DNA of 64,000 nucleotides from Sphingoaurantiacus capsulatus (GCF_042648405.1 NZ_JBHRXV010000001.1:310001-374000), one strand, 5' to 3'; counted from the first letter of the stretch, positions 1 through 8,207 are shown. Made by a program: numbers and translations. Notes: generated by a model not told the origin, from the letters alone.

Positions 1-1356
1 TTCCTTGCCCGCCGGCGGCACGTCGCTGACGCCCTCGATCTGCAGCCGGTCGCTCTCCGTCTCGGTCAGCCGCCCGCCCTTGCCCGCGAACGCCGCGTTC
101 AGCTGGTCGAGGTCGACCGCCTTTTCCCAGCGGGCGACGACGATGGTGGCGACCGCATTGCCGATGAAGTTGGTCAGCGCGCGGCACTCGCTCATGAAGC
201 GGTCGACGCCGAGGATCAGCGCCATGCCCGCGACCGGGATCGCCGGCACCACCGACAGCGTGGCGGCGAGCACGATGAAGCCCGATCCGGTCACCCCTGC
301 CGCGCCCTTCGAGCTGAGGATGGCGACGGCCATCAGCAGCGCCTGGTCGGCCGCCGACAGGTCGGTGTTGGTCGCCTGCGCGATGAACAGCGCGGCGAGC
401 GCCATATAGATGTTGGTGCCGTCGAGGTTGAACGAATAGCCGGTCGGCACGACGAGGCCGACGATCGGCTTCGGGCAGCCGGCGCGCTCGAGCTTTTCCA
501 TGAGGAGCGGCATCGCGCTTTCCGACGACGAGGTGCCGAGCACCAGCAGCAGCTCGTCCTTGATGTAGCGGATGAGCCCGAACAGCGAGAAGCCCGCAGC
601 GCGCGCCACCAGCCCGAGGATCACCACCACAAACAGCAGCGCCGTGATGTAGAAGGTGGCGATCAGCTGCGCGAGGTTCGCGAGCGTGCCGATGCCGTAC
701 TCGCCGATGGTGAACGCCATCGCGCCGAACGCGCCGATCGGGGCGGCGTACATCAGGATATGCACCATGCGAAACACGATCGCGGTCAACGTCCGCAAGG
801 TGCCGAGCAATTTCTCGCCCTTCGACCCGAGCAGCGCCAGCGACACGCCGAACAGGATGGCGATGAACAGCACCTGCAAGATTTCGCCCGAGGTGAAGGC
901 GCTGATCGCCGTGTCGGGGATGATGTGCAGGACGAACTCGGTGACCGTCCGCTCCTTCGCGGCGCTGACGTAATTCGCCACCGCCCCGGTATCGAGCGTC
1001 GCCACGTCGACGTTGAGCCCGTCGCCCGGCCGCGCGACGTTGCCGACGAACAGCCCGACCAGAAGCGCCAAGGTCGAGAAGGTCAGGAAATAGGCCATCG
1101 CCTTGGCGCCGACCCGGCCGAACGCCTTCAAATCGGCCATGCCGGCGATGCCGGTGACGACGGTGAGGAAGATCACCGGCGTGATGATCATCTTCACCAG
1201 CTTGATGAAGCCGTCGCCGAGCGGTTTCAGCGAGGAGCCGAACGCCGGCCACAGCCAGCCGACGAACACGCCGAGCGCGATGCCGACGAGCACCTGAAAA
1301 TAGAGGGTTTTCCAGAAAGGCCGCGGCGTCTGCGCGGCAGGAGTGTCAGCGGCCAT
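1..1356 (-). CDS. dctA: C4-dicarboxylate:cation symporter DctA, 3' end outside window
   Basis: An open frame starts at ATG 1356 (MAADTPAAQTPRPFWKTLYF) and runs off the left edge without a stop, so at least 452 codons are present and the C-terminus is missing. It reads as a sodium:dicarboxylate symporter (SDF family): hydrophobic helices from the N-terminus and the family-typical stretch FIKLVKMIITPVIFLTVVTG. Known members take up succinate, fumarate and malate across the inner membrane. It is upstream of, and unrelated to, the phage cassette that begins at 1582. Family call is firm; substrate is inferred from the family. Confidence 0.9.
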   Translation of the reverse strand, partial: MAADTPAAQTPRPFWKTLYFQVLVGIALGVFVGWLWPAFGSSLKPLGDGFIKLVKMIITPVIFLTVVTGIAGMADLKAFGRVGAKAMAYFLTFSTLALLVGLFVGNVARPGDGLNVDVATLDTGAVANYVSAAKERTVTEFVLHIIPDTAISAFTSGEILQVLFIAILFGVSLALLGSKGEKLLGTLRTLTAIVFRMVHILMYAAPIGAFGAMAFTIGEYGIGTLANLAQLIATFYITALLFVVVILGLVARAAGFSLFGLIRYIKDELLLVLGTSSSESAMPLLMEKLERAGCPKPIVGLVVPTGYSFNLDGTNIYMALAALFIAQATNTDLSAADQALLMAVAILSSKGAAGVTGSGFIVLAATLSVVPAIPVAGMALILGVDRFMSECRALTNFIGNAVATIVVARWEKAVDLDQLNAAFAGKGGRLTETESDRLQIEGVSDVPPAGKE

Positions 1357-1412
1357 GCCGCCGGTTCTACGGCAGGATTGGCGGTCGCACTATCGGGAAT
1401 CGTGGGGCGAAA

Positions 1413-1541
1413 TCAGCCCGCGTACATCAGCTCGGCGAGCAGCCGTTCCTCCAGCGACACCGCACGGCCCTTGCGCCGATCCCGGCGGGGCTGGTTGTCG
1501 TTGGCGGCTTTGAGGCGCGGACCCATCATTTCGTTTACCAT
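1413..1541 (-). CDS. small basic hypothetical protein (42 aa)
   Basis: A 42-codon frame from ATG 1541 to TGA 1413, ending in EERLLAELMYAG, with a charged middle (NDNQPRRDRRKGRAVSLEE). An internal ATG pair at 1526 and 1529 could be the true start. I do not recognise a function. It sits between dctA and the phage lysis genes. The protein is hydrophilic with no membrane segment. Support is only an intact frame with protein-like composition. Confidence 0.45.
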   Translation of the reverse strand: MVNEMMGPRLKAANDNQPRRDRRKGRAVSLEERLLAELMYAG

Positions 1542-1581
1542 TCTACCTGCGGAATGTTCCCGCCGCGTGATGGTTTGATGA

Positions 1582-1785
1582 CTACTGCGGTAAATCTTCC
1601 GGCCGCTTCTCGGGGAACAGGTGCCGCACCACCTGTGCCGACTGGTTGAGCAGCAGGGTGACCAACCCCGCCACCGCCGCGAGATCGTTGCGGTCGACCC
1701 CGCCGGCGATGATCAGCGCCACCCCGCCGATGCCGCCGACCAGCGCGGTGAAGCCGATGACCGCACGAAGCCCCGGCGCCTTCAT
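1582..1785 (-). CDS. putative phage holin-like membrane protein (67 aa)
   Basis: A 67-aa protein with two hydrophobic segments, around residues 8-27 (AVIGFTALVGGIGGVALIIA) and 34-47, and a charged C-terminus (FPEKRPEDLPQ). It starts at an ATGA overlap with the endolysin gene upstream, so the two are translationally coupled. Size, topology and position immediately after a cell-wall hydrolase fit a small holin or lysis accessory protein that would permeabilise the inner membrane at the end of a lytic cycle. It is the last gene of the phage cassette. The function is inferred from context. Confidence 0.6.
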   Translation of the reverse strand: MKAPGLRAVIGFTALVGGIGGVALIIAGGVDRNDLAAVAGLVTLLLNQSAQVVRHLFPEKRPEDLPQ

Positions 1786-2279
1786 GCGTCCGACACCTCA
1801 GCGCCCGCCGCCGCCACCTTCAGCGCCATCGCCGGCCCCACCGGCTCCACGCCCGGCCACACCACCGCGACGATCCGCTCCCGCCGGAACGGTGCCACCG
1901 ACACCGCATCACCCTGATTGCCGCCGAGCAGCCAGACATGCGTCGCGCTGACGCCGCACGCGAACCCGACATGCCCTGAGGCCGGCCCGCGATCCGACGA
2001 CAACACCACAACGGCGCCTGCCGGGATGCGGTCCTTCGGCAGCGCCTTCCCCCAGCGCGAAAAGCTCCGCGCCATGCCTGACCGGCTGCCCCGGACTCCC
2101 ACCGCCTCCAGCATCGCGTTGACGAAGATCGCGCACCACGGCACCGCGCCGTCGTCGCCCTCCAGCAACACGCGCGCCATCACGCGATACTTCAGGATTG
2201 ACGGCGTCGACGCCCGGCCCGGCGTTTCCTTGACGCCAAGGTTGCGGCGCGCCCGCGCCAGCCAGCGGGGCTCATCCAT
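1782..2279 (-). CDS. phage endolysin-like TIGR02594 family protein
   Basis: The 165-aa product carries the Cys-His pattern of the TIGR02594/CHAP-like cell-wall hydrolases: the nucleophile region PWCAIFVNAMLEAVG near residue 50, the His region SGHVGFACG near residue 100, then LLGGNQGDAVSV. It should cleave peptidoglycan. The start is taken as ATG 2279, which overlaps the upstream stop (TGATG); a GTG at 2282 is the alternative. An AGAGGACA ribosome site precedes both. With its neighbours at 1582 and 2279 it forms the lysis module. Confidence 0.75.
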   Translation of the reverse strand: MDEPRWLARARRNLGVKETPGRASTPSILKYRVMARVLLEGDDGAVPWCAIFVNAMLEAVGVRGSRSGMARSFSRWGKALPKDRIPAGAVVVLSSDRGPASGHVGFACGVSATHVWLLGGNQGDAVSVAPFRRERIVAVVWPGVEPVGPAMALKVAAAGAEVSDA

Positions 2280-2644
2280 CACTTTGTCCTCTCATAAAGT
2301 TCGTCGAGCGCGTCGGCGTGCTCTGGCGGCAGCTCGCGCGGGGTGAACAGCCCCTGCACGCCCTCGATGATCAGCTGCGCGCGACGCAAGATGTCCGAAT
2401 TGGGGTCGAGCCGCGCCAGCTCGGCGGCGACCAGCTGGAAAGCGAACCCCAGATGATCGGCACGTCGCTCGGCGACGCCCAACCGCGCTTCGATCTTCGC
2501 GACATGCTGCTGGATCCGCGCCTCGATCCATTGCTCGCGCTTCGACCGTGAAGTGAGCAGCCAGCGCACCCCGCCGCCGATCGCGCCCAGCAAGGTGATG
2601 CTGCCACCCACAATGCCGGCCATGTCGCCGTTATCGAGGCTCAT
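2279..2644 (-). CDS. membrane-anchored coiled-coil phage protein, lysis-associated
   Basis: A 121-aa protein starting at ATG 2644 after a GGAGG site (an upstream in-frame ATG at 2671 lacks one). Residues 8-30 form one membrane segment (GIVGGSITLLGAIGGGVRWLL), followed by a charged, probably helical region (SKREQWIEARIQQHVAKIEA). Such proteins commonly sit beside endolysins as spanin-like or holin-associated factors, but I see no lipobox or second component. It is coupled to the endolysin by TGATG. The role is inferred from context. Confidence 0.6.
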   Translation of the reverse strand: MSLDNGDMAGIVGGSITLLGAIGGGVRWLLTSRSKREQWIEARIQQHVAKIEARLGVAERRADHLGFAFQLVAAELARLDPNSDILRRAQLIIEGVQGLFTPRELPPEHADALDELYERTK

Positions 2645-2691
2645 GCCCGCCTCCGCTGCGATCGCCGCCACAGCGCGGGCTCAGTGGCCAA

Positions 2692-2721
2692 GGCGGCACG
2701 TCCGGTGAAGGACGTGCCGCC
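2692..2721. promoter_or_regulatory. 12-bp perfect hairpin upstream of lysis genes
   Basis: A perfect inverted repeat, GGCGGCACGTCC then GGTGAA then GGACGTGCCGCC. No T-tract follows on either strand, so it is not a classic intrinsic terminator. It lies about 50 bp upstream of the lysis gene start at 2644 and 30 bp before the small plus-strand ORF at 2751. It could be an attenuator, an RNA-protection element or a protein-binding dyad. Confidence 0.5.
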
Positions 2722-2750
2722 CGGCGGCCGGGTCAAAGGGGGAGGAACAC

Positions 2751-2861
2751 ATGCCCGAACACCTGCTGCGCGACGTCATCTCGACGTTGCAATCGCGGCG
2801 CCTCACGGCGCTGATTTGCGACGCCTCACGGCGTGGCCAGACCGACGCTAAGCCCGTCTGA
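2751..2861 (+). CDS. small plus-strand ORF with strong ribosome site (36 aa)
   Basis: ATG 2751 is preceded by GGGGGAGG seven bases upstream, the strongest ribosome site in this region. The frame encodes MPEHLLRDVISTLQSRRLTA and ends at TGA 2861. The gene is antisense to the phage operon direction and sits in the gap between the tail genes and lysis genes, right after a perfect hairpin. No family is recognised. It may be a leader peptide or small phage cargo protein. The confidence reflects the ribosome site only. Confidence 0.35.
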   Translation: MPEHLLRDVISTLQSRRLTALICDASRRGQTDAKPV

Positions 2862-2961
2862 GAATTATTTTCAGGTTCGTTGGAACAAGCGGCGTCACCG
2901 CTGGTTTTCCCTCATGTTCGACGCTCTCAAGCCCCCCGCTCGCGTCGGGCAAAAAAGAATC

Positions 2962-2996
2962 CGGCCCGTGTCCCACCCCCCCGAGGACACGGGCCG
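2962..2996 (-). terminator. intrinsic terminator, possibly bidirectional
   Basis: A perfect 12-bp stem, CGGCCCGTGTCC / GGACACGGGCCG, with an 11-base loop. On the minus strand it is followed by a T-run (TTCTTTTTT); on the plus strand by ATCTCTTTTTC. It lies just after the 65-aa gene ending at 3021, so tail-gene transcription probably stops here and the lysis genes below 2644 need readthrough or their own promoter. Confidence 0.75.
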
Positions 2997-3020
2997 ATCT
3001 CTTTTTCAGGATCGTCGATT

Positions 3021-3218
3021 TCAGGCGGCGGCCGCCACCAGATCCTCCTCGCCGAACCAGCCCGGCCCCGCCGGATCGCCGTCGCCATCGACATAGGCGA
3101 CGCTGACCTGCCGGCGCTTATCCTCGCCGACGAACAGCCCCTTCACCCGCCCGCGTGCGCCGCCCAGGCTGGCGATCTCGACGCGGTCGCCGATGCCGAA
3201 TTTGAAGGTTACCTGCAT
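3021..3218 (-). CDS. small phage protein after tail tip gene (65 aa)
   Basis: A 65-aa acidic protein from ATG 3218 after a GGAGA site, with FGIGDRVEIASLGGARGRVKG near the N-terminus. That pattern resembles a short SH3/KOW-like beta barrel seen in small phage and host proteins that bind other proteins, but the match is loose. It ends directly before the terminator at 2962 and follows the tip protein gene with a 9-bp gap, so it is the last gene of the tail transcription unit. Function unknown. Confidence 0.6.
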   Translation of the reverse strand: MQVTFKFGIGDRVEIASLGGARGRVKGLFVGEDKRRQVSVAYVDGDGDPAGPGWFGEEDLVAAAA

Positions 3219-3227
3219 GTCGATCTC

Positions 3228-5987
3228 CTATGCGCTGAGGAAGCTCTGGCCATCCCAGCTCGAGAGCGCGCCCGTAAGGGTGAAGCGGACCTCGGCAAGC
3301 AGGTAGGCATTGTACGGGTTCGAAATGGTCGCCCCGAAGTCGAAGCCCGTGGCACCATCCTCGGTCGACGCCTGATACTGGATCGTGCTCCAGCCTCCCC
3401 CGCCGACATTATATTCGAGGTGCAGCGAGACAGAGCCGTACGCCGAGCCATAGTAGACGCCCTGCGCATAAACCGATGCGTAGGGAGCCAGGCGGAGGTT
3501 CAGCACATAGGTGTTCGCGCCGGTCACCCGCACGACCTGCGAAGCCGCAGCCGGCCCGGCGGCTCCCGCCGGTCCCGTCGCGCCGGTCGCCCCCGTGGCT
3601 CCTGTCGGCCCCTGCGGTCCCGTGGCACCCATCGGCCCCGTAGCGCCGGTCGATCCGGTCGCGCCCGCCGTGCCAGTGGGGCCGGTGGCGCCGGTCGATC
3701 CGGTGGCGCCCGTCACGCCGATCGGCCCCTGCGGCCCCTCGACCCGCGACCAGCTATAGTCCGCCGGGCTGCTGCCCTCGGTCGGCGTACTCTTGTTCGG
3801 GGCGACACCGATATAGCTGCGGCTGCCCGGCGAGCCGGTGGTGAAGTCGGTCACCCCGTTGGCGCTGTTGGCATAGGCGATCCAGATATAGGTCGGTTCG
3901 CCGTTCGGCCCCGGCGGCCCCGCCACGCCGGCCGTGCCCTCGGCGCCCGCCGGTCCCTCGATCTTCGCCCAGAAATAATGCGCCGGGTTAAGGCTCTCGA
4001 CCGGGGTCGTCTTGTTATACGCGACACCCATGTATTTGCGCGCGCCCGGCGCCTCGGTGGTGAAGTCGGTGCCACCATCCGCGCTGTTCGCCCAGGCGAA
4101 CCAGCTATAGGTCGTCACGCCGTCCGCGCCCGCCGGCCCCTCGACCCCGGCATATTCGCCGGTCACCACCGGCCCCTCGATCCGCCGCGCGCCGACGATG
4201 CCACGCGCGCGGTAGCTCACCGCCACGACATAGCTCTCGCCCGCCGTCACCGCGTTGATCATCTTGCGCGTGGTGGTCGCCGCTTCGGTACCCGCCATGA
4301 TCCAGTCGGACGCCCCGTCCACCCGATATTCGAAGATCACCGCGTCGGCGTTCACATTGTCGGTGGCGCCGTCGATGACGATCACCGGCACCGCCACGTC
4401 GCCCGACTCCATCACGCCACCGACTGCTGCCCACGCCGAGACCCCCGGCGCCGGCACGTCGTTCAGCGGATCGCCGCTCACCCCGGGCAGCGGCGGCGGC
4501 GTGCCGGTCTTGCCCAGCGCGAAGTCATGCTTGCCCGCCGTCTCCGACCGCGCGGTCAGGGTCACCGTCCCGCCCGGATCGAGCGTGCGGATCAGGACCA
4601 GCACGTCCTGCGCCACGAGCCCCAGCTCCTCGACCTCGACCCGTAGGCAATCGCCCGGCTTGTAGCCGAGCCAGCGCGGCTTCAGCGGCAGCTCGACGGG
4701 TCCGAACTCGCGCGCGTTGACGATGTCGTAGAGCGCGAGCTGCGCCGCCTGGTTCACATGCTGCACCAGCGGATAGCCGATCTCGCGCGTGCGCAGTTCG
4801 CCATCCTCCGTCACATAGGCATCGATCTTCGTCGGTGCCGCCGACACCATCTCCCAGTCATGGTCGGGCGACCGATACAGCGGCACCACCGCGTTGAACC
4901 GCTCGCGCCGCGGCTTGGTCGCCGCCACCGACGCATCGCCGATGATATCGCCCTCGCGGATCGTCGCCAGCGCCACGCGCGGCGTGTTGATCAGACAGCT
5001 GATCTTGGCCCCCAGCCGCAGCGGCTCGCCGCCGCCGGCCTGCAGCATCATCTTCAGCACGTTCCACTTGGCATCGACCGAGGAGACGACACCGCCGATA
5101 TGCCAGCTGTTGGCCTCGGCGACATTGGCGCCCTCGACGAAGGCCGGCACGTCGATCATCTCGACCGGTGCGCCGACGCCGAGCACCCGCTTGCCATTCT
5201 GCCAGCGGCCCAGAAGCCAGGTCAGCGCGTGAAGATAGGGGTTCTGCGACCAGACATAGCTCGCCTCCTCGAGCGGCCGGCAGTCGCCTTCGCCACCCGG
5301 ATAGCTGCCGTCGAGCCGCGGGTCATAGACCTTGACCCAGCGCCCGACCCAGCCCGGCTGCGGCGTGCCTGCGGCGAACACCTTGCCCTTCTTGTCGAAG
5401 CGCAAGGTCCACATCGCCGCCGCAAAGCCCGACAGCTCATGGTCGCCCGTCCACCCCGGGGGCGACCCCATGCCGGGCGAAATCCACCCCGATCCCGGCG
5501 GCCCGCCGAGCTGCTGCGTTTGCCACATCCAGCCGCCGTAGTACCCGACCGCCGCCGCGCCGCTGAAGCTCACCGGTGCCTTCTCGACGAGGAACTGCTC
5601 GATGCCGTCGACCGGCCCCGCCCCGCTCAGCACGACAGCGAAGCTGTTGTACTCATTATCTTTCCCGTGCGCCTCGTTGTAGACGATGTTGCCAGCCACA
5701 TAGGTGCGACCGATCGCGTACGGAATGCCCGCCAGCGGGTCGGCCTTGAACTTGGTCTGGCTGCCTCCGATCGAGGCGTTGGGCTTTTTTGCTGCGACTG
5801 TGGCCGCGAGCGACATGCCGGCGGCGATGGTCGTCAACGTCCCGGCGGCGCCAGCAAAGGTGCCAGCGGCTACCGCAAATGCTGCACTTTCGGCGATCAA
5901 GCCTGCGCTGATGGCAGCGCCGACACCCGTCGATGCCAACGCCACCGCGCCCACGACCACCGCGGCGGTTCGAAGCGTCTTCGACAT
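3228..5987 (-). CDS. phage tail tip / host-specificity protein (J-like) with collagen-like repeats
   Basis: A 919-aa protein. Residues 1-70 are hydrophobic and alanine/glycine-rich. Residues 75-530 resemble the tip-attachment region of J-type proteins (KADPLAGIPYAIGRTYVAGN, PRWLGYKPGDCLRVEVEELG). A fibronectin-like segment follows. Two about 65-aa repeats with NSADGGTDFTT and NSANGVTDFTT come next, each ending in a Gly-Pro-rich linker, then a collagen-like G-A-T-G-P tract around residues 770-830 and a beta-rich C-terminal head. It probably forms the distal receptor-binding end of the tail. It is the last of the tail genes; its start abuts the peptidase stop. Confidence 0.8.
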   Translation of the reverse strand: MSKTLRTAAVVVGAVALASTGVGAAISAGLIAESAAFAVAAGTFAGAAGTLTTIAAGMSLAATVAAKKPNASIGGSQTKFKADPLAGIPYAIGRTYVAGNIVYNEAHGKDNEYNSFAVVLSGAGPVDGIEQFLVEKAPVSFSGAAAVGYYGGWMWQTQQLGGPPGSGWISPGMGSPPGWTGDHELSGFAAAMWTLRFDKKGKVFAAGTPQPGWVGRWVKVYDPRLDGSYPGGEGDCRPLEEASYVWSQNPYLHALTWLLGRWQNGKRVLGVGAPVEMIDVPAFVEGANVAEANSWHIGGVVSSVDAKWNVLKMMLQAGGGEPLRLGAKISCLINTPRVALATIREGDIIGDASVAATKPRRERFNAVVPLYRSPDHDWEMVSAAPTKIDAYVTEDGELRTREIGYPLVQHVNQAAQLALYDIVNAREFGPVELPLKPRWLGYKPGDCLRVEVEELGLVAQDVLVLIRTLDPGGTVTLTARSETAGKHDFALGKTGTPPPLPGVSGDPLNDVPAPGVSAWAAVGGVMESGDVAVPVIVIDGATDNVNADAVIFEYRVDGASDWIMAGTEAATTTRKMINAVTAGESYVVAVSYRARGIVGARRIEGPVVTGEYAGVEGPAGADGVTTYSWFAWANSADGGTDFTTEAPGARKYMGVAYNKTTPVESLNPAHYFWAKIEGPAGAEGTAGVAGPPGPNGEPTYIWIAYANSANGVTDFTTGSPGSRSYIGVAPNKSTPTEGSSPADYSWSRVEGPQGPIGVTGATGSTGATGPTGTAGATGSTGATGPMGATGPQGPTGATGATGATGPAGAAGPAAASQVVRVTGANTYVLNLRLAPYASVYAQGVYYGSAYGSVSLHLEYNVGGGGWSTIQYQASTEDGATGFDFGATISNPYNAYLLAEVRFTLTGALSSWDGQSFLSA

Positions 5988-6422
5988 CTAGATCACCCGC
6001 CACGCCGCGAGATACTCGCGTGGCTGCAAGATATCGGCGCCAGCCAGATCCTGATGAAATCCCAGAACCCGCCCGTTCCCCACCGCCACCGTCAGCGCCC
6101 CGAACGGCGCCTCGCCCGGCAGCTCGACGATATCGCCGACCATCGCCGCCGCCGGTGGAATACGTGTCAGGCCGAGCGTATCGAGCGCGTCCGCGAGGCT
6201 GTCATGCCCCAGCCGCCGCAGCGCCCGCGTCGCCCCCAGCGCCGATCGGTAGCTGCCCGCCTTGGCGAGGCTGACCTTCAGCCCCAGCCGCTTCAGGTGG
6301 AACGCCACCATCCGCGCGCAGTCGTTGCTGCCATAGCGGAACGGCCGCGCCTTGAAGCGGTCGACCGTCGCCTGCGTCGCCGCCACGCGCGTCATCATCT
6401 CGGGTTTCACGGCCCGCTTCAT
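5988..6422 (-). CDS. phage tail assembly peptidase-like protein (DUF6950/NlpC-P60-like)
   Basis: A 144-aa protein with RFKARPFRYGSNDCARMVAFHL near residue 22, the Cys region typical of NlpC/P60-like proteins in phage tail operons, and a later region GDIVELPGEAPFGALTVAVG where the His normally lies. Here the usual His is not obvious, so activity is uncertain. The start ATG 6422 overlaps the upstream stop (ATGA). Its place between the distal tail proteins and the tip protein is where lambda K and GTA peptidase genes sit; such proteins help the tail pass peptidoglycan. Confidence 0.7.
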   Translation of the reverse strand: MKRAVKPEMMTRVAATQATVDRFKARPFRYGSNDCARMVAFHLKRLGLKVSLAKAGSYRSALGATRALRRLGHDSLADALDTLGLTRIPPAAAMVGDIVELPGEAPFGALTVAVGNGRVLGFHQDLAGADILQPREYLAAWRVI

Positions 6423-7066
6423 CAGAACCTCATCCCCGCCGTCTGCCGCCACGCCGGGATACCCGCCGCACTCGCCTTCGCCTTGGCGTCGGGCGGCGCG
6501 TCCATGCCCCAGTAGACGGTCTTCTCGACCCCGGTGACGTGCGCGAGGCCGAGCTCGCCCGGCCACACCGACTGGTGGAAGCCGTCCGAAAGCCGCGCCC
6601 CCTCGTCGTCGTCGAAGAAGCGCTCGAAGGTGGAAACGACGTCGAAATCGAGGCTGCGGCCGTTGCGCGTGGATCGCAGCGTCGGCACGTCCAGCTCGCC
6701 GACGAACACCAGCTCGGGGTCAGGCACCACCAGCCCCGTCGCCCGGTCGACCGCGCCGACGAACAGCGACACGCGCGACCCCTGCATCCCCGGCGCCGCC
6801 AGCGCCGCCGCCGACGCATCGCTCGCTGGATGCAAGGTGATGCCGATCGCCGGTGCCTCGTCACCAACCCCGTCGCCGATCTCCTCGATCGCGGCGAGCA
6901 CGCCGTACACCGGGTCCCGCCCCACGAACGTCCCGCCGTCGAAGTCCACGAACCCCGCGCCGTCGAGCAGCCGCAGTATGTGCCCCGGCAGCTCGATCTT
7001 CAGCGCGCCGAACCAGGTCGGCGACGGGCCGCTCAGCGCGGCCTCCAGTTGCGGCGACAGGCTCAT
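6422..7066 (-). CDS. phage distal tail protein, DUF2163-like
   Basis: A 214-aa protein beginning MSLSPQLEAALSGPSPTWFG. The layout, with an early ALKIELPGHILRLLDG segment and a central ITLHPASD region, resembles the DUF2163-type proteins in the distal tail part of GTA and siphovirus clusters. It is linked to both neighbours by ATGA overlaps, so it is certainly part of the tail operon. It probably forms part of the hub at the tail tip. The exact family is a recognition call and less certain than the role. Confidence 0.65.
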   Translation of the reverse strand: MSLSPQLEAALSGPSPTWFGALKIELPGHILRLLDGAGFVDFDGGTFVGRDPVYGVLAAIEEIGDGVGDEAPAIGITLHPASDASAAALAAPGMQGSRVSLFVGAVDRATGLVVPDPELVFVGELDVPTLRSTRNGRSLDFDVVSTFERFFDDDEGARLSDGFHQSVWPGELGLAHVTGVEKTVYWGMDAPPDAKAKASAAGIPAWRQTAGMRF

Positions 7067-7674
7067 CAGCCGCGCTCGGTCAGGATGAAGGACAGGCCGA
7101 TGGTACCGGCGATATCGACCGTCCAGCCCTGCTCGTTGCCGCCGACGAAGCCTTCGATCATCGGCGCCGCCATCTCGATCAGGTCGCCGTCGCCCGGCGA
7201 CACGCGCAGCATCGGCTCGATGGCCAAGGTCAGCACCCCGCCGACCGGCGCGGTCGCCGCCGTCGCCACCGAATGAAGATAGCGCCGGCCATCGTGGACG
7301 AGGCTGAAGAACTGCCCTTCGCGAAAGCCATAGCCGGTGGTCGCGCCGCGCACCGTCAGGCTGCTCCCCGCCTGCCCGCTGCCGTGCACGCGCAGCTCGC
7401 CGGGATTGCCGATCGGCAGATTGAGCTGCGGGAACGGCATCCGCGCGCCTTCGCGACGCCCGCGCCGCAGGCGGGAGATATAGGCCAGCGCCTGCGCCGC
7501 ATCCTGCGTCGGCGTCAGCACCACCTCGACCGCGAAGCGATCACCCAGCCGGTTTAAGCGCTGCGTCTCGCCGCCCAGCACCGGCACCAGCTCGCCGCCC
7601 CAGTCCATCGCGCGCGGCGTCCAGCTCTGGGGCACAGGCTCGGCAGGAAGCAGGATCGCCATTCGCGTGTCCAT
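7066..7674 (-). CDS. phage distal tail protein
   Basis: A 202-aa protein, with a candidate start at ATG 7674 and a second in-frame ATG at 7662 (MAILLPAEPVPQSWTPRAMD). It contains a conserved-looking middle PQLNLPIGNPGELRVHGSGQ and a beta-rich C-terminus. It is the first gene after the tape measure in the tail operon, the position of the distal tail protein or lambda M/L equivalents. It is preceded by one copy of the GAACCTACC motif, suggesting a transcription start for the tail-tip genes. Confidence 0.65.
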   Translation of the reverse strand: MDTRMAILLPAEPVPQSWTPRAMDWGGELVPVLGGETQRLNRLGDRFAVEVVLTPTQDAAQALAYISRLRRGRREGARMPFPQLNLPIGNPGELRVHGSGQAGSSLTVRGATTGYGFREGQFFSLVHDGRRYLHSVATAATAPVGGVLTLAIEPMLRVSPGDGDLIEMAAPMIEGFVGGNEQGWTVDIAGTIGLSFILTERG

Positions 7675-7713
7675 CCTCGGGAAAGCAGCGTCGTCGCGAC
7701 GCGGCAGGGGTGA

Positions 7714-7746
7714 ACCTAAGGCGTGGCGCGGGCCGCGGGTAGGTTC
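7714..7746 (-). promoter_or_regulatory. bipartite phage motif, copy a (before distal tail genes)
   Basis: GAACCTACC at 7746-7738, an 18-nt spacer, then TTAGGT at 7719-7714 on the minus strand. It is one of seven such copies in the cassette. The predicted start of transcription would lie about 35 bp before ATG 7674. Interpreted as a late phage promoter or activator site by recurrence alone. Confidence 0.6.
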
Positions 7747-7760
7747 ATCGGCGGTGCAGA

Positions 7761-7790
7761 TTGACGCCGGTAAGGTTGTCGGAACATAGT
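7761..7790 (+). promoter_or_regulatory. sigma70-like promoter for plus-strand cargo gene
   Basis: TTGACG at 7761-7766 and CATAGT at 7785-7790 are separated by 18 nt on the plus strand and lie 34 bp upstream of ATG 7824. This would let the gene at 7824 be expressed from the lysogen independently of the minus-strand phage operon, as is usual for moron genes. Confidence 0.5.
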
Positions 7791-7823
7791 GGGAACAACG
7801 ACTCGCCCGTCCGGAGGCATAGG

Positions 7824-8207
7824 ATGCTCACGCTGTTGGTGCTGGCCGTGATCGGCGCAGGATTGCCTTTCCCGCTCGAGCCGCAGGGCAACCGGGATCT
7901 GGTGCGACTTCGCGATGCCTGGGTGTCCAGCGCCACGTCCGTCGTCGAGCGGGGCGAGATGGACGCCCGCATACGCGCCGCCGCCACGCACCCCACCGCC
8001 GATTGGCGCGCGGTTGCCGACGATTACTTCGTGTGGCGGGAGGCAAGGCGGGCGGCGGCCGACGGCCGGCTCGCCGCCGCATACGCCCGGGCGCGCGAGC
8101 ACGCCCGCGAGCAGGCGCGCCGGCCGACCTGCACCACCGTGACGCGGACGGAGCCCCGGCCCTATGGCCGGACCTACAGCGAGTCGACCACCACCTGCGA
8201 TAAATAG
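7824..8207 (+). CDS. secreted small protein on opposite strand (phage cargo gene)
   Basis: A 127-aa protein from ATG 7824 with a GGAGG site 7 bp upstream. The N-terminus MLTLLVLAVIGAGLPFP is a likely signal peptide or anchor; the rest is helical and Arg/Ala-rich (RAAADGRLAAAYARAREHA), ending in a Cys-containing tail (CTTVTRTEPRPYGRTY). It lies on the plus strand between the tape measure and the distal tail genes, which all run on the minus strand, with its own promoter-like sequence. That arrangement marks it as a moron. No known family is recognised; exclusion or envelope modification are possibilities, not findings. Confidence 0.6.
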   Translation: MLTLLVLAVIGAGLPFPLEPQGNRDLVRLRDAWVSSATSVVERGEMDARIRAAATHPTADWRAVADDYFVWREARRAAADGRLAAAYARAREHAREQARRPTCTTVTRTEPRPYGRTYSESTTTCDK

